Notes: generated by a model not told the origin, from the letters alone. A DNA stretch of 9,984 bases from Arcobacter sp. (GCA_030635995.1 DAOVXU010000052.1:1-9984), one strand, 5' to 3'. Shown: positions 1 to 6,794, counted from the stretch's first letter. Made by a program: numbers and translations.

Positions 1-332
1 ATGAGTTAAGTGGTGGTATGAGAAAAAGAGTCGGGTTAGCAAGAACTGTTATTTTAAATCCTGAAATTTTACTTTATGATGAGCCAACATCTGGGCTTGA
101 TCCAATTACAAGTGATGTTATCTCTCAGATGATTATTACACTACAAAAAGAGTTAAAAACAAGTTCTATTTTAATAAGCCATGATATCAATGAATCATTT
201 AAAACAGCTGATTATTTTGCTATGCTTTATGATGGAAAGATTGTAGAGTATGGAGATGAGAACCATTTTAAAAATTCTAAAGTAGAGATTGTTCAAAAAT
301 TTCTTACTAGCGATAGTTCTGGTATCTTTTAA
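1..332 (+). CDS. mlaF: Mla/MCE-type ABC transporter ATP-binding protein, C-terminal part (5' end outside window)
   Basis: This is the C-terminal ~110 residues of an ABC ATPase; the reading frame is already open at base 3 and the start lies upstream. The ABC signature LSGGM is at 6-20, Walker B with the catalytic Glu (LLYDEP) at 69-86, the D-loop SGLDP follows, and the H-loop His of SHD is at 180-182. The tail, ending in VQKFL and a short Ser/Gly stretch, resembles MlaF (VRQFLDG in E. coli) more than other ABC families. MlaF powers the MlaE permease at the inner membrane in phospholipid transport linked to the outer membrane, with an MCE protein as partner. No MCE (mlaD) gene follows; the partners may lie upstream or elsewhere. 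The next gene starts one base after the stop. Family assignment is good, but exact orthology to mlaF is less sure because the N-terminus is not visible. Confidence 0.85.
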   Translation, partial: ELSGGMRKRVGLARTVILNPEILLYDEPTSGLDPITSDVISQMIITLQKELKTSSILISHDINESFKTADYFAMLYDGKIVEYGDENHFKNSKVEIVQKFLTSDSSGIF

Positions 333-333
333 A

Positions 334-1044
334 GTGATTTTATATCAACCTCAAAAAGGTTATTGCTATAATAGTGATACCCATTTTTTATATGATTTTA
401 TTTGTGCAAATCTTCAAATATTTAAAAATATTCAAGGTGAACTTTTAGATATAGGAAGTGGGAGTGGAATACTTGGCTTATTAATAGCAAGAGAATATAA
501 AAAGTTAAATTTAAATAGTTGTGAAATCCAAGATAATTTTGCATTTTTAACAACTAAAAATGCAAAAATAAATAATATAAATTTAAATCTATATCATACC
601 TCTTTTGTAGAGAATAGTTTTGAAAAAGAATTTGATATAGTTGTATCAAATCCCCCTTTTTATCCCAGTAGTGTAGTTCAAACTTCAAATGAGAATATAA
701 AAATAGCTAGATACAATGATAATTTACCTTTAGATATATTTATAAGTAAAACTTCTAAAATATTAAAACCTTTAGGTAAGTTTTTCTTTTGTTATGATGT
801 TAAGCTATTAAATGATATTATAATTCTTTTAAAGCAAAATAATTTAAATATTGAATCTCTGCAGTTTTTACATCCAAAAAAAGATAAAAAATCTACTTTA
901 GTTATGGTGTATGCGAGAAAGAATTCAAAAAGCTTAATGGATATTTTACCACCACTTATTATGTTTGATGGTGATAATTTAAGTAGTAAAGTTGAACAAA
1001 TATATAAAAAATGTGATACACATAGTATAAAAGTAGAATTATGA
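334..1044 (+). CDS. tRNA1(Val) (adenine(37)-N6)-methyltransferase-like protein (TrmN6/YfiC family)
   Basis: A class I SAM-dependent methyltransferase of 236 residues, close to the 245 of E. coli TrmN6 (YfiC), which methylates N6 of A37 in tRNA1(Val). Visible motifs, counted from the GTG start: the N-terminal YQPQKGYCYNSD segment where the family recognises a start-up 'G(Y/F)..D' block, SAM-binding motif I DIGSGSG at 39-45, an acidic residue after strand 2 (Glu64), and the catalytic NPPFY at 106-110, typical of N6-adenine/amino methyltransferases. It lacks the N-terminal domain of PrmC/HemK, so a release-factor methylase is unlikely. Start choice: GTG at 334 lies one base after the upstream stop and gives a normal N-terminus; a TTG at 289 would add 15 odd hydrophobic residues and overlap the ABC gene by 44 bases. 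No clear Shine-Dalgarno is seen for either, suggesting translational coupling. It overlaps the next gene by ATGA. The family is clear; the exact tRNA target is inferred. Confidence 0.78.
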   Translation: MILYQPQKGYCYNSDTHFLYDFICANLQIFKNIQGELLDIGSGSGILGLLIAREYKKLNLNSCEIQDNFAFLTTKNAKINNINLNLYHTSFVENSFEKEFDIVVSNPPFYPSSVVQTSNENIKIARYNDNLPLDIFISKTSKILKPLGKFFFCYDVKLLNDIIILLKQNNLNIESLQFLHPKKDKKSTLVMVYARKNSKSLMDILPPLIMFDGDNLSSKVEQIYKKCDTHSIKVEL

Positions 1045-1412
1045 TAAAAAATAAAAACTTTCCTTTTAAATTTGATGAAACTATATGTAGTAATTGTGAA
1101 GGTAACTGCTGTATAGGGGAAAGTGGTTATATTTGGATAACTGTGGATGAGATAGAAAAATTATCAAACTATTTAAATATAAGTATAGATAAACTTTTTG
1201 AACAATATTTGGTAAAATATGGATATAGATTTTCAATAAAAGAGAAGCAACTATCACAAAATAATTTTGCTTGTATATTTTTTGATACTGATATAAAAAG
1301 ATGTACTATTTATGAAGCAAGACCAAGTCAATGTAAAACATTCCCTTTTTGGGACTATTTTAAAGATAATATAGAGGAGTTAAAACAAGAATGTCCAGCT
1401 ATAATCGACTAA
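1041..1412 (+). CDS. YkgJ-family cysteine-cluster protein (predicted Zn/Fe-chelating)
   Basis: A 123-residue protein with eight cysteines in the layout of the YkgJ / UPF0153 family: CxxCxxxCC at residues 16-24, Cys78 in an ACIFF block, Cys88 and Cys98 in a CTIYEARPSQC block followed by FPFW, and Cys118 in the terminal ECPAI. The family is annotated as a putative zinc- or iron-chelating domain; its biochemical role is not established, so no reaction is assigned. There is no signal peptide or membrane segment, so a cytoplasmic location is likely. The ATG overlaps the stop of the methyltransferase gene (ATGA at 1041-1044), and the 3' end overlaps the next gene by 22 bases, which implies translational coupling on both sides. 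I recall a small protein of unknown function at the equivalent place upstream of trpC in Campylobacter jejuni. Confidence 0.85.
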   Translation: MIKNKNFPFKFDETICSNCEGNCCIGESGYIWITVDEIEKLSNYLNISIDKLFEQYLVKYGYRFSIKEKQLSQNNFACIFFDTDIKRCTIYEARPSQCKTFPFWDYFKDNIEELKQECPAIID

Positions 1413-2659
1413 TAAAACTTATTCTTACTTTAGTACTTAGTTTAAACCTTTATGCTTTAAATTCTAAAAATGATACTTTTAAAGAGAGTTTATATATCCT
1501 AATGGCTATTGATGCAGAATTAAATAAACACTATATTCAAAGTGCATTATTGTATGAAAATATATTTCACAAAACAAAAAAGTATGAATATTTGAAAAAA
1601 GCTATTGTTTTATATTCTTTAAAGCATCAAGTTAAAAAAGTTAAAAAATTGACATATGATAATATTGATAATTTTCCTAAATACAAAGAATCACTAATGC
1701 AAGGATATATTTTAGCAACCATAGAACTAAAAGAGTATGAAAATGCCTTAATTGTAGCAAAAAAGCTACTTAAACTTTATAATAATGCTAAAAATTATTC
1801 TATAGTTGGCGATATATATTATAAGCTAAAATCTTATAATCATGCTGTGACATATTATGAAAGTTCATATGCATCCGAGCAAAATATTGATACACTTTTA
1901 CCACTTGTGGATACTTTATATTCATATTTAGGTAAAAAGAAAAAAGCTCTTTCATATTTGGAAACTTTTTATAGAGATAATGGTTGTGAGGCAAAAGTTT
2001 GTGTTAGGCTTTTTAGATATTATCAACAAGAACAAAATCTTGATGGGATAATTAGTATACTTACTGCATTGTACAATACATATAAAACAACATATGCCAC
2101 AAAAGAGATCTCTAGAATTGTGACATTATTAACTCAATATTTAGAAAAAAAAGATATTTATAAAGCGATAGATTTTTTAGAGATAAATAAATTAGATGAA
2201 CCAAAATTATTAACGTTATATGCCAAAATAGGTGAAAAAAGAAAATCTTTACAATTGGTTCGTAAGATGTATAGAAAAACTAAACAAAAAGTATTATTAG
2301 GACAAATAGCGATACTTGAATTTGAACTTGCAACTGATAAAAAGAAGGTTATGAAACATGTAATTGCAAATTTTGAGATAGCTATTAAAGTTGCACCAAA
2401 TGCAACATTTCAGAACTATTATGGATATTTACTAATTGATTATGATTTAGATGTAAAAAAAGGTTTAAAATTGGTTAAAGAAGCATTAAAAGCATATCCT
2501 AACAACCTTGCATTTAAGGATTCTGTTGCTTGGGGAAACTTTAAAAACAATAACTGTAAAGAAGCATATAGATATATGAAAGAGGTCGTTGATGAAGTTG
2601 GTCTTAATGATGAAGAGATAAAGCTACATTGGATAGAGATACAAGAGTGTAATAAATAA
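1391..2659 (+). CDS. Secreted TPR-repeat protein
   Basis: A 422-residue, Lys/Tyr/Leu-rich helical protein. The N-terminus has a Sec-type signal peptide: Arg6 and Lys9, a hydrophobic core LILTLVLSLNL at about 10-20, and a plausible signal peptidase I site after Ala22. There is no lipobox cysteine, although I recall the gene at the equivalent place in C. jejuni being annotated as a lipoprotein. Tetratricopeptide-like helix pairs are visible at about 137-165 (GDIYYKLKSYNHAVTYYESS), at about 170-200, and at about 340-410 (GYLLIDYDLDVKKGLKLVKEAL, then a KEAYRYMKE helix). TPRs mediate protein-protein contacts, so a periplasmic scaffold or assembly role is possible, but no partner can be named. GAGGAG at 1374-1379 is 11 bases upstream of the ATG, a rather long spacing. 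The 5' end overlaps the YkgJ gene by 22 bases, and trpC follows after 17 bases. Confidence 0.8.
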   Translation: MSSYNRLIKLILTLVLSLNLYALNSKNDTFKESLYILMAIDAELNKHYIQSALLYENIFHKTKKYEYLKKAIVLYSLKHQVKKVKKLTYDNIDNFPKYKESLMQGYILATIELKEYENALIVAKKLLKLYNNAKNYSIVGDIYYKLKSYNHAVTYYESSYASEQNIDTLLPLVDTLYSYLGKKKKALSYLETFYRDNGCEAKVCVRLFRYYQQEQNLDGIISILTALYNTYKTTYATKEISRIVTLLTQYLEKKDIYKAIDFLEINKLDEPKLLTLYAKIGEKRKSLQLVRKMYRKTKQKVLLGQIAILEFELATDKKKVMKHVIANFEIAIKVAPNATFQNYYGYLLIDYDLDVKKGLKLVKEALKAYPNNLAFKDSVAWGNFKNNNCKEAYRYMKEVVDEVGLNDEEIKLHWIEIQECNK

Positions 2660-2676
2660 TATAATATGGAGATAAA

Positions 2677-3474
2677 ATGATTTTAGATGAGATAATAGAA
2701 AAAACAAAATATGATTTAGAGAAAAGAAAAAAAGATTTTAGTATAGATTGGTTGGGTAGAAGTTTAGCTTATAATCCATATCAACCAAGACCAGTTAGAG
2801 AACTTTTAACAGCTACTAAAGATGATCCTATTCGTATTATTGCTGAAGTGAAAAAAGCAAGTCCTAGTAAAGGTATTATAAGGGAAGATTTTGATCCATT
2901 AGCAATTGCACAAGAGTACAATAGATGTGGGGCTAGTGCTATATCTGTGTTAACCGAACCACATTATTTTCAAGGTGATATAGAATATCTTACAGGTATA
3001 AGAAGATATGTAGATACTCCTTTATTAAGAAAAGATCTTATTGTAGATGAATATCATCTATTAGAGGCTTTAGTATTTGGAGCAGATTTTGTACTTTTAA
3101 TTGCAAAAGCACTTTCAACAAAAGAATTACAACATCTTTATGATAGAGCTTTACAGCTTGGACTTGATGTACTTGTTGAGATTCATGATAAAGAAGATTT
3201 AATGAAAGCTATGAGATGTGGAGCACATATAATAGGGATAAATCATAGAAATCTTGATACTTTTAAGATGGATATGGAGCTTTGTGATAAGCTTATACCT
3301 ATGATACCAAATGGTAAAATAATAGTAGCAGAGAGTGGAGTAAGTGATCGTGCAACGATAGAGAGATTGAGTTCAATAGGAGCTGATGCTTTTCTAATTG
3401 GTGAACACTTTATGAGACAAGATGATATTTGTAGTGAATTTGAAAAGCTTAAATATGGCAGAAATTTAAAATAG
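2677..3474 (+). CDS. trpC: Indole-3-glycerol phosphate synthase
   Basis: Converts carboxyphenylamino-deoxyribulose phosphate to indole-3-glycerol phosphate in tryptophan synthesis. It is a single-domain (beta/alpha)8 barrel of 265 residues, the usual length, with no fused TrpF. Residues equivalent to the catalytic set of the Sulfolobus enzyme are all present: Glu57 and Lys59 in IAEVKKASPSKG, Lys119 in LLRKDL, Glu168 in LVEIHD, Asn189 in GINHRNL, and Glu219-Ser220 in VAESGV. GGAG at 2668-2671 sits 5 bases from the ATG. No other trp gene is nearby; a detached trpC is familiar in Campylobacterota. It appears to be co-transcribed with the TPR gene upstream and the 183-residue gene 9 bases downstream. 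No trp leader or attenuator is visible upstream, so regulation by tryptophan is not evident here. Confidence 0.97.
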   Translation: MILDEIIEKTKYDLEKRKKDFSIDWLGRSLAYNPYQPRPVRELLTATKDDPIRIIAEVKKASPSKGIIREDFDPLAIAQEYNRCGASAISVLTEPHYFQGDIEYLTGIRRYVDTPLLRKDLIVDEYHLLEALVFGADFVLLIAKALSTKELQHLYDRALQLGLDVLVEIHDKEDLMKAMRCGAHIIGINHRNLDTFKMDMELCDKLIPMIPNGKIIVAESGVSDRATIERLSSIGADAFLIGEHFMRQDDICSEFEKLKYGRNLK

Positions 3475-3483
3475 TTAAATGTA

Positions 3484-4035
3484 ATGAAAGAGGATAATTT
3501 AACAGAAGAGCAAGAGTATAAGAAAAACTTTTTTTCTAATTCTCCAACTTTCTTTTCCAAAAAGAGTAGATATATATATCCAGAAGTTCAAGATACAACA
3601 GCAATTTTATCCTCGATCGCTTCTAAGCCAAGTTTTTCACAAATTAGACAAAGATATAAAACTAAACTATTTTTAAGTAAAATATTACTAAAATCACATC
3701 TAAACTGGATATTGTATTCTTTTTGTTATCAAACAACTTTAAATATTGTCACTCAAAATCATATTGGTCAAAGTGAGCTTGAACATCAAAAACTAAATAT
3801 ATTGAAATATTGTAAAAAATCTAAAGATTATAATCATATAGAAAAAATCTCTATTTCCAGAGATGATAAATTTTATCAATATATAAAAGAAGAGAATGAT
3901 AAAAAACAGATGAATCAAAAAAGAGATTTATTTGTAGAGAGAAGTTATGGGATTTTTGAAAACAATATAACTGATAAATCCCAAACTAAAATCATAAATA
4001 AAATTAAAGAAGATATTGTTAAATTAAACAAATAA
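3484..4035 (+). CDS. Uncharacterised 183-residue protein, possible DUF721/DciA-like segment
   Basis: I do not recognise this protein with confidence. It is basic, Lys/Asn/Ser-rich and has no signal peptide or transmembrane helix, so it is probably cytoplasmic. Residues 1-37 are polar and look disordered. Residues 38-115 form a plausible folded part: a helix (TAILSSIAS), a basic stretch around IRQRYKTKLF, a LLKSHLNWIL segment, a short strand QTTLNIVTQNH, and a helix SELEHQKLNILKYC. That order (helices, a 'TL.i.v..h' strand, then 'q.El...k..iLk') resembles by eye the DUF721 fold of DciA, which partners the replicative helicase DnaB. The resemblance is weak and unverified. The C-terminal 65 residues are charged and helix-prone. 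The ATG follows trpC by 9 bases with no obvious Shine-Dalgarno, consistent with coupling to trpC. Coding is supported by an open frame across 552 bases and tight spacing. Confidence 0.65.
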   Translation: MKEDNLTEEQEYKKNFFSNSPTFFSKKSRYIYPEVQDTTAILSSIASKPSFSQIRQRYKTKLFLSKILLKSHLNWILYSFCYQTTLNIVTQNHIGQSELEHQKLNILKYCKKSKDYNHIEKISISRDDKFYQYIKEENDKKQMNQKRDLFVERSYGIFENNITDKSQTKIINKIKEDIVKLNK

Positions 4036-4036
4036 G

Positions 4037-4053
4037 TCTAAATTAGATACAAT
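4037..4053 (+). promoter_or_regulatory. Weak candidate promoter before yajQ
   Basis: In the 47-base gap before yajQ, a small palindrome (TCTAA-A-TTAGA, 4037-4047) is followed directly by TACAAT at 4048-4053, a plausible sigma-70 -10 box. There is no recognisable -35, which is normal for Campylobacterota promoters. A start near 4060 would leave a ~23-base leader containing AGGA at 4071-4074. In such AT-rich DNA a -10 match can occur by chance. Confidence 0.3.
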
Positions 4054-4082
4054 AAAAGAAATATAATTAAAGGATATACTAT

Positions 4083-4586
4083 ATGGCAAAATCAAAAGAA
4101 CATAGTTTTGATATATCTGCAAAACTAGATATGAGTGAGATGAAAAATGCTTTAATACAAGCACAAAAAGAGGTTGATAATCGTTATGATTTTAAAGGGG
4201 ATACTAAAGATTATGATCTAAATATGGGTTCAAAAACATTAACACTTTTAAGTGGGAGTGACTATAAAGTTGATGCTATGAAAGATATATTAATTTCTAA
4301 GATGAACAAAAGAGGTGTATCTATAAATTCACTTGAAGAGTTAAAATCTGAAGATGCAAGTGGAAATAAAAGAAAATTTACTTATAAAATAGTTGATACT
4401 ATAGAGGCTGATGAAGCTAGAACAATTCAAAAAGAGATAAAAGCTTTAAAATTAAAAGTAACAGCTGTAAATCAAGGCGATGAGATAAGAGTTAGTGGAA
4501 AAAATCTTGATGATTTACAAAAGGTTATGGCTCATTTAAAATCACTAGAATTAAAAGCTCCATTGGTATTTGATAACTTTAGATAA
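4083..4586 (+). CDS. yajQ: YajQ-family nucleotide/cyclic di-GMP-binding protein
   Basis: A 167-residue member of the YajQ family (E. coli 163 residues) and complete by comparison: N-terminal HSFDISAKLD block, EVDNRYDFKG at about 31-40, SKTLTLLSGSDYKVD, KMNKRGV, the hallmark GDEIRVSGKNLDDLQKVM at about 142-159, and the terminal VFDNFR. The known structure is two ferredoxin-like domains. A Xanthomonas member binds cyclic di-GMP and acts with a transcription factor, and E. coli YajQ has been reported to bind nucleic acid or nucleotides; the role in this organism is unknown. AGGA at 4071-4074 lies 8 bases before the ATG. A candidate -10 lies upstream, and the gene is followed by a 274-base non-coding gap, so it may be the last gene of the left-hand cluster or a unit of its own. 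Confidence 0.95.
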   Translation: MAKSKEHSFDISAKLDMSEMKNALIQAQKEVDNRYDFKGDTKDYDLNMGSKTLTLLSGSDYKVDAMKDILISKMNKRGVSINSLEELKSEDASGNKRKFTYKIVDTIEADEARTIQKEIKALKLKVTAVNQGDEIRVSGKNLDDLQKVMAHLKSLELKAPLVFDNFR

Positions 4587-4640
4587 TAAAAAGTTCAAAA
4601 GAGATTTAAAAAATATATAATAAGTAAACTAGAATCTAAA

Positions 4641-4670
4641 AATGATAACTATACAAAAGTAGTTGTCATT
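4641..4670 (+). terminator. Stem-loop after yajQ, possible weak terminator
   Basis: AATGATAACT and AGTTGTCATT pair over 10 bases with one G-U pair around a 10-base centre; an extra A-T pair inside closes an 8-base loop. It lies 54 bases after the yajQ stop. The plus-strand sequence after the stem (ATACACC) has no U-run, so as a plus-strand intrinsic terminator it is poor. On the minus strand it is followed by a short T-run, but no minus-strand gene is seen. It could equally be a 3' end-stabilising hairpin. Confidence 0.35.
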
Positions 4671-4730
4671 ATACACCTGTAATAATATCAACTTTAAATA
4701 AATAATATAAAAAATACTCATATAAATTAA

Positions 4731-4755
4731 AAGATAATAATAATATTATCATCTT
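4731..4755. promoter_or_regulatory. Near-perfect palindrome upstream of mnmA, Fur-box-like operator candidate
   Basis: AAGAT(A)ATAAT and its complement ATTAT(C)ATCTT form a 25-base palindrome with one mismatch and a 3-base centre. Its core reads GATAAT-AATAAT-ATTATC (4733-4750). This resembles the classical Fur box GATAATGATAATCATTATC, but it is one base shorter between the outer hexamers. It lies just upstream of a consensus -10 at 4773-4778, a position suited to an operator. The AT-rich background makes chance similarity a real alternative. Confidence 0.35.
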
Positions 4756-4772
4756 AAATGGATAGTAAGGAT

Positions 4773-4778
4773 TATAAT
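4773..4778 (+). promoter_or_regulatory. Candidate promoter (-10 TATAAT) for mnmA-argB-arginine kinase
   Basis: A perfect -10 hexamer TATAAT lies 82 bases before the mnmA ATG, with no -35 match, as is common in Campylobacterota. Transcription would begin near 4785, inside the inverted repeat 4777-4802, and give a ~76-base leader. It is the most canonical -10 box in this gap, but AT-rich DNA yields such hexamers often. Confidence 0.4.
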
Positions 4779-4802
4779 AAATCAATTTATATTTTGATTT
4801 AT
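4777..4802. repeat. Perfect 9-base inverted repeat upstream of mnmA
   Basis: ATAAATCAA (4777-4785) and TTGATTTAT (4794-4802) are exact complements around an 8-base spacer. The repeat overlaps the end of the candidate -10 box and the predicted transcription start, where a repressor could bind or a short stem could form in the leader. The same 9-mer occurs twice more as direct repeats before prs (7837-7863). Confidence 0.5.
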
Positions 4803-4845
4803 ATGGTAAATTAATTTGGATTAAATAAGATAATCAACTCTAAAA

Positions 4846-4854
4846 TGGTAGAAT
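4846..4854 (+). promoter_or_regulatory. Extended -10 promoter candidate abutting the mnmA start
   Basis: TGGTAGAAT is an extended -10 (TGn plus TAGAAT) whose last base is 7 before the A of the mnmA ATG at 4861. A transcript from here would start at or next to the start codon and would be leaderless. No AGGA/GAGG-type ribosome site exists in the 15 bases before this ATG, in contrast to most other genes of the window. Confidence 0.35.
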
Positions 4855-4860
4855 TGCATT

Positions 4861-5907
4861 ATGAATAGTAAAAAAGAAAAAGTTATCGTTGGAATGAGTG
4901 GAGGAATAGATAGTAGTGTTACTGCATATCTACTTCAACAAGAGGGTTATGAAGTTGAAGGTATATATATGAAACTTCATGAGACAGTTCCTGGATACCA
5001 TGAATCAAATATTAAAGCAATTGATAAAGTGACAAAATTTTTAGATATAAAATATACAATTTTGGATTTAACCGAACAATTTAAAGATGAAGTTTATAAT
5101 TATTTTGTACAAAGTTATATAGATGGAATCACTCCTAATCCTTGTGTAAAATGTAATAAAACTATAAAGTTTGGTGCATTGATGGATGAAGCTATGCGAC
5201 TTGGTGGGGATTATTTAGCTACTGGACATTATGCTAAAACTGATGGGGAGTTTGTATATTGTGCTTCTGATTTAACAAAGGATCAAAGTTATTTTTTAGC
5301 ACAAGTTAATAAAAATATACTTTCTAAAGTTATATTTCCTATGAGTAAATATTCTAAAGAGGAGATTAAAGAGATAGGTTTAAGTATCCCTGCTATTAAA
5401 GAGATAGCACAAAAAAAAGAATCACAAGAGATATGTTTTGTAGATACAGTTTATACAGATATTTTAAAGAAACATACAAATATAGATCTAAAGGGTAAAA
5501 CTTTAGATAAAGATGGAAATGAAGTTGGACATCATAAAGGATATATGCACTACACAATTGGAAAAAGAAAAGGTTTTTATGTCCACGGTGCTCACGAACC
5601 ACACTTTGTAATTTCTCAAGATAAAACTAACAATACGATAACTGTAGGTAAAAAAGAGGACTTAGCTATATCAACTGTAACGATTAACAATCTGAATATG
5701 TTTATAGAGGATTTAAACTTTACATCTACAGTTAAACTACGGTATAGAAGTAAGGCAGTAGTATGTAATATACAGATTAAGGATGATACAGCTTGTATAA
5801 CTCTTAATGAACCTGCATATGGGGTTGCAATAGGGCAAGTTGCTGTTTTTTATGATGGAGATAAAGTACTTGGTAGTGGAACTATTACTACTACATCAAA
5901 TAAATAA
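4861..5907 (+). CDS. mnmA: tRNA-specific 2-thiouridylase
   Basis: Thiolates U34 of tRNAs for Lys, Glu and Gln to 2-thiouridine, taking sulfur from a relay protein after ATP activation of the base. Length is 348 residues, normal for the family. The PP-loop SGGIDSS is at 13-19. The first catalytic Cys is Cys98 in NPCVKCNKTIKFG (matching Cys102 of E. coli), with an additional Cys95 in the same block. GHYAKT is at 122-127, DQSYFLAQV at 141-149, and the second catalytic Cys is Cys192 in SQEICFVD (Cys199 of E. coli). The C-terminal beta domain (KLRYRSKAV, then GQVAVFYDGDKVLGSG) is complete. The ATG at 4861 gives a normal N-terminus just before the PP-loop; no Shine-Dalgarno precedes it. argB follows after 24 bases, so mnmA probably leads an mnmA-argB-arginine kinase operon. 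Confidence 0.97.
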   Translation: MNSKKEKVIVGMSGGIDSSVTAYLLQQEGYEVEGIYMKLHETVPGYHESNIKAIDKVTKFLDIKYTILDLTEQFKDEVYNYFVQSYIDGITPNPCVKCNKTIKFGALMDEAMRLGGDYLATGHYAKTDGEFVYCASDLTKDQSYFLAQVNKNILSKVIFPMSKYSKEEIKEIGLSIPAIKEIAQKKESQEICFVDTVYTDILKKHTNIDLKGKTLDKDGNEVGHHKGYMHYTIGKRKGFYVHGAHEPHFVISQDKTNNTITVGKKEDLAISTVTINNLNMFIEDLNFTSTVKLRYRSKAVVCNIQIKDDTACITLNEPAYGVAIGQVAVFYDGDKVLGSGTITTTSNK

Positions 5908-5919
5908 GAATTTAAAAAG

Positions 5920-5924
5920 AAGGA
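5920..5924 (+). promoter_or_regulatory. Ribosome binding site deciding the argB start
   Basis: AAGGA lies 7 bases before the TTG at 5932 but only 1 base before the in-frame TTG at 5926. The spacing favours 5932 as the start, giving an ArgB N-terminus of Met-Lys-Lys-Lys-Ile-Glu. Confidence 0.75.
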
Positions 5925-5931
5925 ATTGAGA

Positions 5932-6786
5932 TTGAAAAAAAAGATAGAACAAGCAAAATTATTACTTGAAGCATTACCATATATAAAAAAATATAAGGAT
6001 CAAATATTTGTTATAAAATATGGTGGTTCAGCACAAATAAATCCAGAATTAAAAGATAGATTTGCACAAGATGTTATTTTGCTTTATATGGTGGGAATTA
6101 AACCTGTAATTGTTCATGGTGGTGGAAAAAAGATTAATGAATTACTTGATAAATTAGAGATAAAAAGTGAATTTGTAGATGGACTACGAGTAACTACAAA
6201 AGAGGTGATGGAAGTTGTTGAGATGGTTTTATGTGGAAATATAAATAAAGAGATAATAAATCTTTTAAATATGCATGGAGCAAAAGCACTAGGACTTACA
6301 GGAAAAGATGGTAAGTTTATGACAGCTCACGCAAAAGCAAATGGAAAATATGGACTTGTAGGTGAAATAGATGACATTAATAATAGTGTAGTTGAAAATC
6401 TTTTAAATGAAAAATTTATCCCCGTAGTTGCTCCTATAGCTTCTGGTGGAGAGTTAGGACATCCTGGATTTAATATAAATGCAGACTTAGCTGCAAGTAA
6501 AATTGCTGGTAGTTTAAAAGCTAGAAAAATTATATTTATGACAGATATAAAAGGTGTACTAGATAAAGATAAAAATCTTTTATCAACACTTACAAAACAA
6601 GAGATAGAAGACTATAAAGCTGATGGTACAATTCACGGAGGTATGATACCAAAAGTAGATGCTTGTCTTGAAGCTGTTGAAGCAGGTGTTCCAAAAGCAC
6701 ATATAATTGATGGAAGAATTGAACATTCTATATTACTTGAAGTATTTACAAGTGATGGTATAGGGACTGTTATAAAGAATAAATAG
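5932..6786 (+). CDS. argB: Acetylglutamate kinase, likely arginine-sensitive type
   Basis: Phosphorylates N-acetylglutamate, the second step of the acetylated route to ornithine and arginine. The 284-residue protein has the amino-acid kinase fold with all family blocks: Lys29 in IKYGGSA (29-33), VHGGGKKI (61-68), GLRVTT, NINADLAASKIAG (binding of substrate and nucleotide), MTDIKGVLD, and IHGGMIPKVDAC in the C-terminal lobe. An N-terminal segment of about 25 residues (KKKIEQAKLLLEALPYIKKY) precedes the first strand. In Pseudomonas and Thermotoga such a helix knits the hexamer and mediates arginine feedback inhibition; the arginine-insensitive E. coli enzyme (258 residues) lacks it. Feedback sensitivity here is therefore inferred. 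The start is TTG, chosen from the AAGGA at 5920-5924. The stop TAG (6784-6786) overlaps the ribosome site of the arginine kinase gene. No other arg gene is in view. Confidence 0.96.
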   Translation: MKKKIEQAKLLLEALPYIKKYKDQIFVIKYGGSAQINPELKDRFAQDVILLYMVGIKPVIVHGGGKKINELLDKLEIKSEFVDGLRVTTKEVMEVVEMVLCGNINKEIINLLNMHGAKALGLTGKDGKFMTAHAKANGKYGLVGEIDDINNSVVENLLNEKFIPVVAPIASGGELGHPGFNINADLAASKIAGSLKARKIIFMTDIKGVLDKDKNLLSTLTKQEIEDYKADGTIHGGMIPKVDACLEAVEAGVPKAHIIDGRIEHSILLEVFTSDGIGTVIKNK

Positions 6787-6794
6787 GAATAATT

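Noticed and set aside
289..333. TTG at 289 as the methyltransferase start.
   Set aside because: It adds 15 hydrophobic residues not expected in the TrmN6 family and overlaps the ABC gene by 44 bases; GTG 334 is more likely, though not proven.
3243..3560. Open frame on the minus strand over the trpC 3' end.
   Set aside because: It is antisense to a clear trpC and the next gene, resembles no known family, and has no supporting ribosome site. Other minus-strand frames over 1800-1994 and 5396-5602 were rejected likewise.
3948..3983. Inverted repeat TGGGATTT / AAATCCCA with a 20-base spacer.
   Set aside because: It lies inside the coding region of the 183-residue protein, has a long loop and no U-run, so neither a terminator nor an operator is supported.
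4758..4814. An 18-codon ATG frame in the gap before mnmA that could be a leader peptide.
   Set aside because: It has no Shine-Dalgarno, no regulatory codon run, and overlaps the -10 box and inverted repeat. Such frames are common by chance.
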